NCBI GenBank assembly: GCA_037576215.1
Contig: JBANDB010000001.1
Location: 2,604,001 to 2,668,000, forward strand
Length of the DNA: 64,000 bases
From: Armillaria gallica
Lineage: Eukaryota; Basidiomycota; Agaricomycetes; Agaricales; Physalacriaceae
Direction: 5' to 3'
Shown in pieces: positions 20,558 through 32,622 of this stretch. The notes beneath the pieces were generated by a model that was not told the DNA's origin, made no database searches, and was given only the letters and a program-made list of their open reading frames with translations. The stretch's first letter is position 1; every line of letters begins with the position of its first letter. The position numbers were made by a program, and so were the translations under genes.

Positions 20558-22498
20558 TCACTCAAAATAGTTGCTGCCTGGCTGTGTTCCTGCAATACTG
20601 GTTGGAAGGCCCTCCATTCCATATGTGCCCATCTATGCAGGGTTGCTACACCCTTCATGTTTGAGATGTTAGTCATCAATATCCTCAAAACCTCTCTCTC
20701 CAATTCCCAGGATTGACTGAGGTTCTTTGCAGCCCTCATCTCAGGCAAGACACTCATGCAATATGTAAGACACCTGTGTCTTGTCTTACTAACAATCCCA
20801 GTCAGGAACCGTTGACGAGGCTGGTGATGGGCACCCATGAAACTGAGCATGGCCTAGTGTGAACACACACAAAACCTACACTCAATCCCACAAAACACAC
20901 ACACACACAATCTCCTTAAGTGCAGAGGGGAGCAAGGAATTTAATTCCACTTGCACACCGACAGTATCTCAAAGTATCTCAGTGAGCTTGCTAAAACGAT
21001 ACACAAAACAATGTAGTATTATCAAGCCAATCTCAAATTCTCTATTCCTTTGGAGCTTTTTACAAGAGAGCACGGCAAACCATGCAACCCTCAAGGCAAA
21101 GGATATTTCAATAGACAATAACACATGGATATGCAGATCTGCAAAATGACCAAGTTCAGTCAGTGAGCTCGCTAAGTACGACCCACTGCAAGATCTAATC
21201 TGCACACAATGCTGCCTTTCTCTTAGTTGCTAAACCTGACTTCCAAACTCATCACAATAAAGGCCCTTGGCACTCCCACTCAAAATCTCAATTATTCTCA
21301 AATCCATTCCCACAAGTCCTCACACACAGTGCGCTCGCTCTAACAATGGTGCTGCAAGGTCCAACTGTGCACACTTGTCACACTTTGTGCAACTGCCAGA
21401 ACAGCTCAATCTGGCTAATTCCCTTGCAACTACTTCTAGACCTACACAGAGGCCAGCCCAATACAATTTCTCTTTCTTACACTAAACCAAAAAAGGAACA
21501 GAGCTTTCTCTCAGATGTAACCAAGTAAACTTCTCAAGACAGGTGTAGCATCACTGCTTCTGAATCTCTTTCTTACCTCAAGTAAACCGAAGTTTGTATC
21601 CAAAATTTCTCTCTTATTCAATTTCTCTGTGAGCTCACTAAACTTGTGTTATAGCTGAGGCTCAAAGTTACTAACTCTTATGTGGCACAACAAGTCCAGA
21701 TCCAAACTGAAACTTTATTATGTTACGTGAGGGGTAGGTAGCTTGGCTTAATACATGAAAATCTACTCTACTTATACTACAGGAGATTGATTGTTACAAA
21801 CAGATTTTTAGTAATTTACTTCTTTTTTAGCCAGATATTCCTCATCTGAGTTGGCACAGCGCTCTAGGCAGTGCACCACTTGTTCCTCTTTTTAGTAGTC
21901 TCAAAGAGCTAAGCAATGTCAACGTCGCTCACCCTAGCAGCAGAGTAGCTCACGAGCATGCACTCAATAGCTGCTTAATCCTCAATCACCAATCACGCTT
22001 CATATTCAGCTTTCAGGTCTGCTCTGAAGGTGACAGTGTTATATTCTAGACCTGGTAACCAAGAAATGCTTCAGCTTCCCAGCCCACTTGCTATTTCCAT
22101 CAGCCGAAGTCTGTTTCTAGGCCATGCCCAGGGTTCTCTTGATTACCCTATGCATGATATCGTTTTTCTGGATCTCCAGGGACCACATGTCATTATTTAA
22201 ATTAGCCTCAGCCCACATACAAGCACATCTCACTGCAGTTGAGTTCTCTATTGCAAACAGGTGGTTTGGCAAGCTAGCTCACCCTTCGGCCTTGTTGCCA
22301 TGCATGCCCATAAGGTACAGTGCAATGACAAAGTCCTTATGTTTTAATTCTATTACTTCTTTTTCTATTATAGAGCTCTCTACCTTGGTGACCTTGCTTC
22401 TTCACATGCCACTTGCACTGTCAGCCTGCTCACAATGCCTCTGCATTGCTAATGTGTAAGGTACAAGGGTGCTTGGGAATGTTGGCCTGGCACATCTG

Positions 22499-22810
22499 GT
22501 AGGGTGGTTGGTTGCCCCTGGAGGGCCTGAAAAAAATTTTAGAACATGGATTTTTAGACACTCTTAGAGTACAAAAATGACATTTGTATACATATCTGTA
22601 ACATTACTGCTATACAAGTAGTCCTCCAAATGGTTATCCTGAAAGATCACCAAAAAACTAACACCTGAGGCAGGTGTGCTGCAAGATGCTGGAAATTCAC
22701 CTGACAACAGGCATATGATGTCATAAATCTGACCTATATATAAAGGTATAATCCAGTCATGTGGGTGGGTGGTTGGCCCTTGCTGGCCTGAAATAAATTT
22801 TTGTACCTTA
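22499..22810 (+). repeat. Direct repeat pair, ~50 bp, 262 bp apart
   Basis: GGTGGTTGGTTGCCCCTGG near 22503 followed by GGCCTGAAAAAAATTTT recurs near 22768 as GGGTGGTTGGCCCTTGC followed by GGCCTGAAATAAATTTT. The two copies share order and spacing of the blocks. They lie just upstream of the F-box/LRR remnant. Function unknown; they may be ends or internal units of a decayed element. Confidence 0.55.
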
Positions 22811-22903
22811 TGTGCAATATTTTATTTTGCATGCCCCCTTGGTAAGGTATGATGACATTTTTGCAAAATTACACCCCTAGACACACTGCGGGCGTGACAC
22901 TGT

Positions 22904-24082
22904 GTGGGGACATTGGACTGGATTTTCTTCAATAAGATGAATAAGCAAACGTCCAAGAAGATGGAGGAACTGCTTGCTGCTGCGATTCCATTCATGACAT
23001 CACTCCAGAGTGTCAGGTATGATGGAATGGATGAGCAAGTGTTGCTCTTTCTAAACAGCTATCTGATACTGTACTATTACGACTGGATACTCACATAACA
23101 CATAACATGGGCTCGTAATGTGAAGATCCGTGAACATCATAACATGTAACAGAGCACAGTGAAGATGGTACATTTGTATCAATAAACAGCCATTTTTGCA
23201 AGACAAAAATTCAAATTTTTGTACTCCCATGCATTGTAATATCTGTGGTGAAGTCCTATTCTTCACCATCCTACCAGGTCGATCTCTTGATCTTTGGCTG
23301 CGCTTACTTACAAGAGGCATTTCAAGTTCCGGCTCTGCGGAGAACTGATCTAATCTGATACCTTGCAAGTAATATGTGCTGACAAAATGAAGATATACAT
23401 TGACCATAACATGTAACACCAGCTTGTGAAGATCTGTCCCGGTGAAGATGCGCATAACGCGTAACATGCCGTGAAGATCCGGTCGTAATAGTACAGTATC
23501 CCCTGCATGTCTGCCATGGTATTGATCAACAACCAGAACTCTGCGATCCCTCGCATTGACCTCGGCTTCCTCCATATTGCCGAACTCAGCATCCCTGGAC
23601 CCTGGTACCTCGACCTCACAGTCACACTCATATCAAACAACCCCCGGTTATCATCAGTCGGCCTCGACACCCACAGACACTCATCAGACCCCGCATCCAC
23701 GGCCATTCTCGAACATCCCAAAGGAAGGTATAGGTGCATCACGATTCTCTTGCTCTGTGGGAAGTGGGCGCTGCGCCACTCCAATGTACCGATTCTGGTT
23801 CCTAAACTATGTCATTTGCGATGTCTCAAACTCTGCATAGAGTTTGTAGCATCTGAGTTCTGGGCAGCGCTGGAGGAAGAGCGGATATGTATTCAACGGG
23901 TGTCCCTCTCTCTTTCTGACAACGATCCTGCGCTATTTGACTATTTATATTCGTATTCCGGGTTGCAAAGTCTCTTTCTGCGGATCAGATCAGGCTTTGG
24001 GGAAGAGACTCAGAAAGGCATGGAAAGGGTACACGAGAGACATGGGAAATTAGCCTCCAGGGCTCCAGTTTGCGCCGTATGA
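22904..24082 (+). pseudogene. F-box/LRR-like protein remnant, split by insertion
   Basis: Two coding-looking blocks in the same orientation. The upstream block (about 22915-23060) reads through MEELLAAAIPFMTSLQSVRY and ends at the edge of a 436-bp insertion. The downstream block (23505-24082) continues with SAIPRIDLGFLHIAELSIPG and SGLQSLFLRIRSGFGEETQ. The leucine-spaced pattern with short strand-like units resembles the LRR part of the large Agaricomycete F-box-like family, in which such proteins select substrates for SCF ubiquitin ligases. No F-box was found, so this is a partial gene. The assignment is by general style and is moderate at best. Confidence 0.5.
23065..23500. mobile_element. 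MITE-like element inside F-box/LRR remnant
   Basis: Ends are near-perfect 23-bp inverted repeats: GATACTGTACTATTACGAC at 23065 and its complement ending at 23500, with one mismatch over the next bases. Subterminal blocks such as GTGAAGATCyG and CATAACATGTAACA recur in both halves and orientations, typical of non-autonomous DNA elements. It separates two blocks that read as one LRR protein. No clear target-site duplication was seen and it has no coding capacity. Confidence 0.65.
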
Positions 24083-24301
24083 TGTTGAGGACTTTTCTTG
24101 AGGGATGACTATGGCCTATGGGTATAGAAATTTCATAATCTGTACACATATCTCTATAACTTAGCAGAGTTTCACATCTTCTGTTTTGGTTCCTCTTCCG
24201 TGATTGTGCTATTCGTAGTAAAGTCATCGCCAATATACATCTCACCCAACATACAAATATGCTTTTCTTGACTACCACAATCTCCTTGGGACTTGCTGCC
24301 T

Positions 24302-25868
24302 TCACAGATGCACATGATGCTCGCCGTACTTGGCTTCATCATTATTATGACCACGAGCTCCGATTTCCAGGTCTTCGCCAGCTGCCCGCTTCAAATCCTA
24401 TTAAGTATATGTCAGATGGTTATAGCAGCAAACGGGCAAACACTCACTGATACCACGATCATTTCGTGAGATTCGTCGCCCTGAACATCGGTAGTCCTGG
24501 TGATATGCACTGCCTGAGATGTGTGTCAGTAGAGTGAGTTTGGCCCCTTGGTCTGTCATCCCAAAACGGGTTCAAAGTGCGAAGACTAGAGGATCCGGAC
24601 GAATTGGTGTAAGCGCCAGTATTTACTGACCCAAAGACGAGCGCTCTGGAATTCAAGGTCGCAACTAAGGCGTTAGAGTACCTGTGAAGAAAAATGGTCA
24701 GTAGTTAGATAGACCACTGGAGCTGAGACAAACAATTTCCCCAGAACAAGGTAACTAGCGGAATGTCAATTAGACGATAGTGAAGGCAGGGAAGACTACT
24801 TACAGGATGAAATATATGTTATAATCGGGTAGCGATAACCACAGAATCAACTCTATCACAGCAGCAGCAGAAGTAAGCAGGCCGGTCTCTACTGTGAAAC
24901 GGATGATTTTCGTGACAGCACTCGTTGTCTGACTGAAGTTGGTGCGTGATTTTGCACGATATAACTAACCATCGTCTTCAGTGACAGGATAGAGAAGGAC
25001 TCGATAGTATCACACACCGCGAATACAATCGTTGATGTAATCATCACATCACAAACTGCACTTCCGGCAAGGAACACCTGAAATCAAGTTAGAGAAACTC
25101 CCGAGTCGAAACTGGGACAAGCATGAATACGCACGCTGACTTCAGCGGATACCTCCATGAGCTTGTCGACGCCAAGACCGTGAACCGTTACCTACCCAGA
25201 TTGAGCTAATGCAGAAGTGCATACGAAGAGCAGCTCATACATATATACCAAAATACCAAGCGAAAACACATTGGACAATAGCAACCTGGAAATAGAATTC
25301 AGCATGGGAATGAGTGAAAGCATCCAAGCACTCACCGTTTCAATAATCAACGAAACCCAGATATTTTTCGTGAGATTATATATTCTCCAGACATAAAAAC
25401 TCTGAACCATGGCCGAAACTGATGAAATGCCATGAGATTACCGCCGCCGCAAATGAACCAAACGAGAACTGACTTGTTCCGCTTAGAGGCGGAAGCGGTT
25501 CCCAAGACCAATCGACGAACATAAGGGAGTTGACATCACCCCACCCCGGACCATATTGATCCCACGCCGCAATAGTTGTAAAGATGGTGAATATGAGTTC
25601 CAGGAGGAATATGAACCAAACTGTGTCTTTATTAGGATGAATGGTTAACAAAACGGCAGTAGAACGAACCGTAGAGTCTCATCTTCCAGTCATCTTTAGA
25701 ATTGAAATAGACATAATACAAGTCTATAAGATCTGTCAGGACTATTTCAACAACTAACATCGGAGCCCATACGCACACATTTGCACGCTAAGAACGCCAA
25801 AGAGGGCATACCCCCACATATACCCCAGGACCTAGAAATGCTTTCAGTGTGACGAATCCTGGACCCAT
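24302..25868 (-). CDS. Seven-helix membrane protein, DUF6534 type
   Basis: A multi-exon gene for an integral membrane protein of the kind common in Agaricomycetes (DUF6534), of unknown function. Exon pieces in order: MGPGFVTLKAFLGPG and YALFGVLSVQMC (helix 1); VWFIFLLELIFTIFTTIAAW; QSFYVWRIYNLTKNIWVSLI, which is the family's most recognisable stretch; the helix pieces in 25192-25410; GSAVCDVMITSTIVFAVCDT; and NSRALVFGSVNTGAYTNSSG near the C-terminus. The last exons read SQAVHITRTTDVQGDESHEM and end at a TGA at 24302. The start at 25868 is the first ATG that leads into helix 1. A G-run near 25811-25815 shifts the frame by one relative to the family, so either an intron or an indel is there. 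Exon borders are approximate. Confidence 0.75.
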
Positions 25869-26410
25869 AACCGACACACCAAGGGGCCGGTGCTACGTAA
25901 ACACATTATTATCTCCGTCGGAAAACCCCAGGAAGCAATAGAGAACGCACAGGAGGGGAACGTTGACGCCGGGAATCTCTACGGGAGCCATGCATGTGCT
26001 GAAGATCGATGCAGTTCACTTGCATCCTCAGCCCTTTATGCAATTTGCTGCGCTCCTCAAGCATTTCTCTCGGTGGCCTCGACTGTACGTCCGAAGAAAT
26101 GTATCAGATTTTGATTACCGATTCATTCACTACACCGGAGATTTCATTGCTGGGCGTCTTCCTAAAACATCGATCCTGTGTTTCTGATGTGACGGTCGAC
26201 AAGAACTTTTGGGCATCTACGCCATCTTGATGAACATTTACAGCGGTACATACAGCTCGGACGCTGCACAACACTGTTCCAAATAATTCGGCACCACTTA
26301 TATTTGGAAAGTCGCAACTGCACACGATGTCTGGTCACCCATGACTAGGACGTTCACATACCGCGCTGCCCGTCTTTGAAAGATGACTTCGGCAGTTAGC
26401 TTCTCTTTGA

Positions 26411-27712
26411 TCATCCTGTCGTTGACATCACCATCACCACCACCAGTTCCGTCTTTATCGTCCCGCGAAAGACGTTCTTCCCTATCTGATTCCCTTCATC
26501 AAATGAGGCGTCTTGCATATGGCCGAACAAATAACTCGCCACTAGCGGTACTTTGAAACACCCTAATATGGACCAGGGTTCAACTCCAGGCCCATTGGGA
26601 TAACAGACATAACCAAATTCGCGAACAACGGTCGAGAGATCATAGAATGCCGACGTGAGGAGGCGGGATTCACCATCGCTACCTTGCAAAATCCTTCGGT
26701 ATAGAAAGGGGCATCTGGGAAATACCTCACGACAGACGGTATCTTTGTAAGAGGAAGATATGCATTGAACAAAGGCGATTAGGCCGGCCTCGATATGTGG
26801 ATACGTATGTCCAGGAGGCAACAAGGCGAGAAATTGAGCGACTGCCGGAATAACGTGAGGATGACTGGGGCAGATATGAGTCAAAAATAGGAAAAAACGG
26901 TGTCGCTTGGGTCGTGGTATGAGCTAGGGCTCTTGTTTCACATCTCTACTTTGAAGATCGAGGTAAGCTTCAATAGCGGCTACATCTGTAGCTATTAGAC
27001 TTTTCAGGTTGTTTTGCGACTGCGGGCCAGATATATGTGGTGAGGAATATCCTCCTACAAAGCGAGACAAGACAGGCTTGCACTCCGAACGAATATCGAA
27101 CGTATCCGTTGTGTCTCGTGGCAACGAGATTGTGATCGATGTTTCTCGGTCTAGCCTGGTACACACATTTAAGCGCACCGTTCAATAAAGGGTCGATTGA
27201 GATATTCCGACGTTGATATGAATATAAGTATCAACGGGTAAAGAATCTGCCACCACTGGTATCGTAGGGAGCAAGGGTTGATGAGACGGAAGACTGAGAA
27301 TTTGGGATACGCGAACAGAGCACTGACGACGTACGTGCCAGAGCGTGATTATCACCAGTACCGGTTCACCTTTCAAGACTTCGACCCTCGAAAGACCGCA
27401 AATTTCTCCAAAAGAAATATTGGAAAAGGAAGTGATGCCAAGGCCTACGCCTTATGAGCAAAGTAAAGGCCGGAAATAAATTACTGCGTACCCACTTTTA
27501 TTAGAATAAAGCAGTCGGCTTTTCACTGCCATCCGTGAGTATCGACGCATTTGGAACATTTGTAAAAATTCTTCAATATGCCTAAACGAGAACATAAAAA
27601 TCTGCGAGCTTATATGGCGGAGAATACGGATCTGGCAGATGGAGCCGGCTTGGAAGGTATTCGTGACCTCGGACGATAGGCTTTCCAGCGGTAGCATATC
27701 TTTAGCGACCAT
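26411..27712 (-). CDS. Hypothetical multi-exon protein
   Basis: Four minus-strand open frames follow each other with short gaps: 27712 on (MVAKDMLPLESLSSEVTNTF), a block ending near 27182 (GITSFSNISFGEICGLSRVE then VLVIITLWHVRRQ), 27178-26924 (RLDRETSITISLPRDTTDTF) and 26884-26411 (HVIPAVAQFLALLPPGHTYP). The joint at about 27450 has a good acceptor (CATAAG) and a donor GTGGGT. The joint at 26884-26924 contains an in-frame TAG and no clean intron in phase, so the last block may be out of the mature frame or damaged. I do not recognise the family; no signal peptide, membrane helix or catalytic motif is obvious. Confidence 0.45.
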
Positions 27713-30019
27713 GGTAGTGTGAGATATGCGAGCTTCTCATGGCGGACAGTTAGTCGCCGATGGGTTCTCGTACCGATCTACTTACGTGTTGGCTTATTTC
27801 CGAGGGGATTTCGTAGTATATAAGCTAGGATATTTCGTAGTTAGTCCCCATGTCGCGTTTGCCACAGATGTAAACCCATTTTTTCCACTCACCTCGTTTG
27901 AGAACGGCCCCGCGATTCCAACAGGTAGTAGAGTATAGTAGAGAAGAATCCGAGGACCGTCGTGGCGGTCAAGAAAGAGACGGCGTCGGAACGATGTTGA
28001 TCCGGGCCGTCCTTCCTTATTTGAAACGCCGCTCAACGACTTTTATCGTCGGAATCAAGGGGGTACCGGAATGTCGGCCCGGAACACCGGGTAGGGAGGG
28101 AGGGTTCTGTCACCATGCCTTCTGTATTCTCTTGGGATATTGGGTACGTTGTAGTATAGTGTACGATATATGTATTGGGAATTACCACTAGGTGTTCTGT
28201 GTCCCTCAGAGTTGAGAACGATAAAACTTAATACTCATTGAACAAGGTCAAGAACTCGGTCAACTAACAAATATTTACCAATGACCGAACGGCAATTAAA
28301 CATTCTGGACGGGCATCTATCACATCATTTTGTAGTGTTGAACAGCCTCGGAATGACTTGGGGCAATGATTAAGGCTCATTGTAAGAGTTCAGAACAAGA
28401 AAATCCGAACCTATTGCTTGAGGGATACACGAAAAATGAGAGATACATTGGATTCAGCGTTACAGAACGTGACAATTTCAATGTCCGGTATGCCGTTTTG
28501 CAGCGACAATGCAGTGCAACCGCGTGCCTTTTTCAGAAGGCCGCAACCGGCATCGTCGGACTTACAATTTGACCGTGACGTTTGCTGTGACGGAATTTTC
28601 CACATCGCGATTTTTTGACACTTGCACCTCGGCCACTGTCCGACGCTTGCTCTACTCAATGAAAGCCCCAAAAATTTTTAATTTAGCATCGGAACAGATT
28701 TAAGAAGATACTTGTAAATCTTTCAAGGAAACGGAGCACAGGTGAGAGCTACAGAAAATCATCTATCAAAAATTTGCATTTCCCGACCACTCATAGTATC
28801 CCCAACGTGCCCGAGCTAATGTACAACTCTAGGCGTCAGCCCGCCTGAATTCTCCGAAGCCTCACCGGTACGGAAGTTAGTCAACGGTCTTACTGCATCA
28901 ACAGGCCGCAGTCGTTAGCTTTAATTAGATGCCGGTCGTAGAAGGCGCCCAAGCCTCTAGTGTCTTTCCGCTATGCAGGAGATTCCGTTGAAGGAATTGG
29001 AGTCTCGGTTCCGAAGATCCCGAAGGTAGAACATTTTACACTTACCTGAGGGAGGACGGGGAAAGATATGAGGAGGCGATGGCAATTCAAGATGAGTTAG
29101 AGGACCAGATTTCCGCTTGACCAATGATGAGATCCTTACCGGTAAAAGGTGTTTGACAGCGTTGATGGTTTCGCGGAGGGACGCGCGAATGTCGCGTCGA
29201 AGGAAAGAGAACTCGGTGAGAGAACTTTTTTTTCTGGCTGTTTCCACGAAAGGACTTCAAGCACTGCTGAGGCCGATACATTTTCCGATCGGAAAAACAA
29301 GGCCTCAAAATGTTGCCACATTTCCTTTGATCTTCTAATGGTAAAAACGAGTTCAGAAATACAGATTGAAAGGCGGAATCATTTACGTACTTAAGTAAGG
29401 AAAAGAGTTCGACAAACGGTATGGAAAAAGTGTTTCCCGCAGTCAGAACAAAGGAAACCGCTTTTCATTCCGAGAAAAGAAGCTATTCTTGGCACGCGAA
29501 AGGGGCTCTAAGTAGGACAAGGTTTTCATTGCATTTTCCATACCCCGTTTTTGCGGCATACAAAGGTAAGGAAAAGTCACAACGTTTTTAGAATACCCTT
29601 TTCCGTCCTGAAAAGGAACCGGGCCCCTAGTAAGAGCAATGGTTCTTGTTGCGCAAATTGACTTACGCATTCAAGTTTACGATAAAACCAGAGCACGTTT
29701 CCTGGGCCGGGGGTGGCCTGGAGGCTCGCTGCTCTTGTAGCACCTTAAGCTGCATGTCGAGATTGGATCTGAGCAAGGAGGTTCGTTCGATGGCAGGCCA
29801 CTGCTCACACTGCAGATTAATTGGTCGCACTGACTCGCGTAGTGATGTGGGAAGAGCAATAGTTATTACTACGGCCTTCAGTGGTACTAGTTTTGCGAGT
29901 AAGCGCGTCGATCTTCCTATAAATGGATAAGGCTCAATGACGTGTATTTGGCAAAGCCTTCCGCAGGACACACGCTCTCTCCGAAAATTTCATTTCAATT
30001 TTTGGATTCACCTTTTACG
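27713..30019. other. Intergenic region, no gene seen
   Basis: About 2.3 kb with short open frames only. The proximal part serves as divergent upstream region of the hypothetical gene and, further right, of the p32 gene. Between about 29120 and 29620 similar blocks recur in both orientations, with TTTTCCG and GAAAA halves around CTTTCG-like cores (for example TTTTCCGATCGGAAAA at 29280-29295, a perfect 16-bp palindrome). No RNA gene was found. Confidence 0.5.
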
Positions 30020-31145
30020 ATGTCTGCCATTCGTTCCCTTCGTCAGCTTTCCCTCTCCTCTTCTCGTATTGTCTCTGCGCGATCCGTGTCGTGTGTTTCT
30101 CATGCACGCTTTACTCTCCCTGCCAGGCAGGTATTATCATCGCGAGCATTTTCTGTCTCTGCGCGGGCTTGGGGACAGGGAACTAGTGCGTGATTCTTTT
30201 TTGCTGGGTTAAATAGGATATTAACCCTTGATGCTACAGCTGATGTTGCTTTGTCGACAAAGCTCGAGGAGGAGCTGAGCTACGAGCTGGAGGATGTTGC
30301 CTCCAAGGAAGTTCCAGAATTCTTGGCCAAGTTCAAGAAGGCTGGTATATGGACTGTGCGTGCTGATGCCATCCTTACTTTATGCCTGCTGAACGAACTA
30401 AAAATTTCGTTAGATTGAGGACCGTAGATCTAGCGAAGAAGTAGTCCTTTCACGAAAATTCGGCAACGAAGAGTGCGCAATTCTTTTTTTCAATGCCTGT
30501 TACATACTCTAATGTTTGTCTTTTTACACGCAGGATCCGTTTGACTTTTGCTATCTCCGATCTTAGGAATTCAGAAGAACCCTATGAGGAGGAGGATCTT
30601 GATGAGGAGGCCGAAGAGAATGAAGATTCAGAAACCATTGTTTCGTATCCTCTGCATGTGGCCCTGACTATTTCTAAGGTGAATATCAGTACAAACTCTT
30701 CTCACAATTAACTAATTATTTCCAGGGACCTAGCCATGGTGCTTTGGCCCTAGATATGGTTTGCCAGGATGGCCAATTCGTTGTCGACAACGCTGCTTTC
30801 TATGAAGATGCTAGCGTCGGTACAAGCCTTACCGCCGAAGCCGACTGGAAGCGTCGGGGACTGTACTTGGGACCTCAGGTTTGTAGTTGATTGTCCCCAC
30901 ACAAGCTATCTGTTGACGTCCTCCGTAGTTCGATAACCTTGATATAGCTCTTCAGGAAGAATTCGAACGGTATCTGCAAGAGCGCGGCATCGATGAGAGC
31001 CTTGCAGCGTTCATCCCTGAATATGCCGAACATAAGGAGCAGGAGGCAAGCTGTTATTCTTCTTATCTTCGGCAATGAATTAACTTATGCATAACAGGAA
31101 TACACGCACTGGTTGACGGCTGTGAAGAAATTTGTTGACGTATAA
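30020..31145 (+). CDS. MAM33: Mitochondrial p32/MAM33-family matrix protein
   Basis: An acidic mitochondrial matrix protein of the p32/gC1qR/Mam33 family, implicated in mitochondrial translation and respiration. Six exons give a protein of about 270 residues. The N-terminus MSAIRSLRQLSLSSSRIVSA with Arg/Ser and no acids is a mitochondrial presequence. The mature part has LEEELSYELEDVASKEVPEF, the strand EIRLTFAISDLRN, the acidic loop EEDLDEEAEENEDSE, GPSHGALALDMVC, RRGLYLGPQFDNLDIALQEE and a C-terminal EYTHWLTAVKKFVDV. The last intron (31046-31097) has GC instead of GT at its donor (GAG then GCAAGC). All other introns are GT-AG and keep frame. Intact as read. Confidence 0.93.
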
Positions 31146-31725
31146 TCTGGGCCGAGGGTTCACCAAAAGACAGACGCTGTCGCGAGGGCTGTTGATTCGT
31201 TCTGGGTCTGCAGGCTCTACTGCATTTCATCTGTAATGATATTTTCGCATACATCACTACTCATCAATTCACTAACTGTTTATTCACCCCCTTCACAAAT
31301 CAATCTCGTCATCACCGAATTTCGTCATATGGCTTACCGAGTCGGATTAGTACGTGTCCGTGTCGTGGACTGTCGTGTCTTGCGTCATTCTGGTCCCAAA
31401 GTTATCCCAAAAAGGAGATATTGATGCCCAATGAAGGAATCTTCTAGAAATGTCACGAAAGATTGCGAAAAGACGCGTCTTGTCTCGGAACTGATCTAGG
31501 CAGCAGCGCTGTGTCTGATGATAGAACTGCGGTGTAAGCGTAAGATGAGGCGACACTGCTTTATTATAAAATGACCTGTTGTTTTTGTTCTTTTGTTGTT
31601 CTCATCCCCCTACAGTGCAACGACCTTTGTCCCTTGTTCTCCCAGTGTATATAAGTAATGTCGCCCGTTGCATCCCCTCATCGCGAGCCTCCACCCCCTC
31701 ATCAGAGTCTTCATTCTCATCTTCC

Positions 31726-32228
31726 ATGTCGTCGTCGTCTGGCCTGTATGTCCCCATTCACAAACGCGTTGCAAGCAGGAGCTCCTCCACCTCGCGCGCC
31801 ACTACTCCAGAGTCGGCCAATGGTCTACGTGAGTGATACAGCCCTTTCTTCTTCGACCCTACAGCCATCTAACGAGATCGCTTTTAGACTCAATATCCCG
31901 TCTGCCGATATACAATATCACCGAGCTCCTGAACATCGGATATCACTCTTATCTCGCAGACATCTCATGTGACGCAAAGACCATGCTCCATGACCGTTTT
32001 CCGGAGATTGTCAAGGGATTAGACTGGAAGCCACCGCGGCACGGTCATGAGAAGAAGGCTGGAGGGAAGCCAAATCCTCGCAGACAGCCAGGGAGACCGA
32101 AGTCGGAACGGTCAAATCGGAGGAAGGGTAATAAAGTTGTAGAGGAGCTTAGTTGGAGAGGACGGACTCCGGTGGTGCGCACGACTGGCCTGGCAGTTCC
32201 GATGACGCCAACGGTGCAGGTCGCGTGA
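31726..32228 (+). CDS. Small hypothetical protein, two exons
   Basis: Exon 1 is Ser/Thr/Pro-rich and contains SSSSGLYVPIHKRVASRSSS. The donor GTGAGT after NGL and an acceptor TTTTAG join it in frame to exon 2, which reads HSISRLPIYNITELLNIGYH and ends in a basic tail (RRQPGRPKSERSNRRKGN). The YVPxHKR plus YxxxELL pattern is one I associate with uncharacterised basidiomycete proteins, perhaps bearing a short helical binding motif. The start is uncertain: 31726 is the first ATG in the good frame close to the conserved part, but an in-frame open stretch begins at 31579. It lies between p32 and the convergent aldehyde dehydrogenase. Confidence 0.6.
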
Positions 32229-32622
32229 GGGGATGCGATTCGGATAGGCGGATTCGGAGAAGCACTGAACAGCTTTGCATGATGTACATGATGGAACGGA
32301 ACGGAAATTTAATGATGTGAATAGATAATGATTGTTTAATTGCATTGCATTCATCGACCTAGATCATATTTCGATCTTCCTTCATACAGTTCTTATTCGC
32401 ACTGGCCGGCATTGGAAAAGAGATGGTACAGGCCCAGCACAGTCCAGAAACGTATATCTCAAGAATCTCGCCGACTCGGAGAGCAGCACACGTTCCCTCA
32501 GACCGCCGCGGGTCATCACAAAATGTCAACATCATTACGCGAAAGATATATCGGTACAGGCTTCCATAAATCATAAATCATCGAACGGTTTACATTGTGG
32601 TCTACAAATGATCCCACAACAT

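Larger units (their letters stand above)
19601..22900. other. Unassigned repeat-rich region
   Basis: About 3.3 kb with only short open frames. The 100-codon minus-strand frame at 20548-20850 and the plus-strand frame at 22124-22459 are the longest; I recognise neither. Small structures are visible: a 17-bp perfect inverted repeat, a recurring GTGAGCTCGCTAA-like motif, a CA-rich tract near 20880-20910, and a direct repeat near 22500 and 22763. Local composition and the lack of any reading frame suggest old transposon debris. Confidence 0.5.

Noticed and set aside
20880..20910. CRISPR-like short repeats
   Set aside because: Simple CA-rich tract in a eukaryotic genome; no spacer/repeat regularity.
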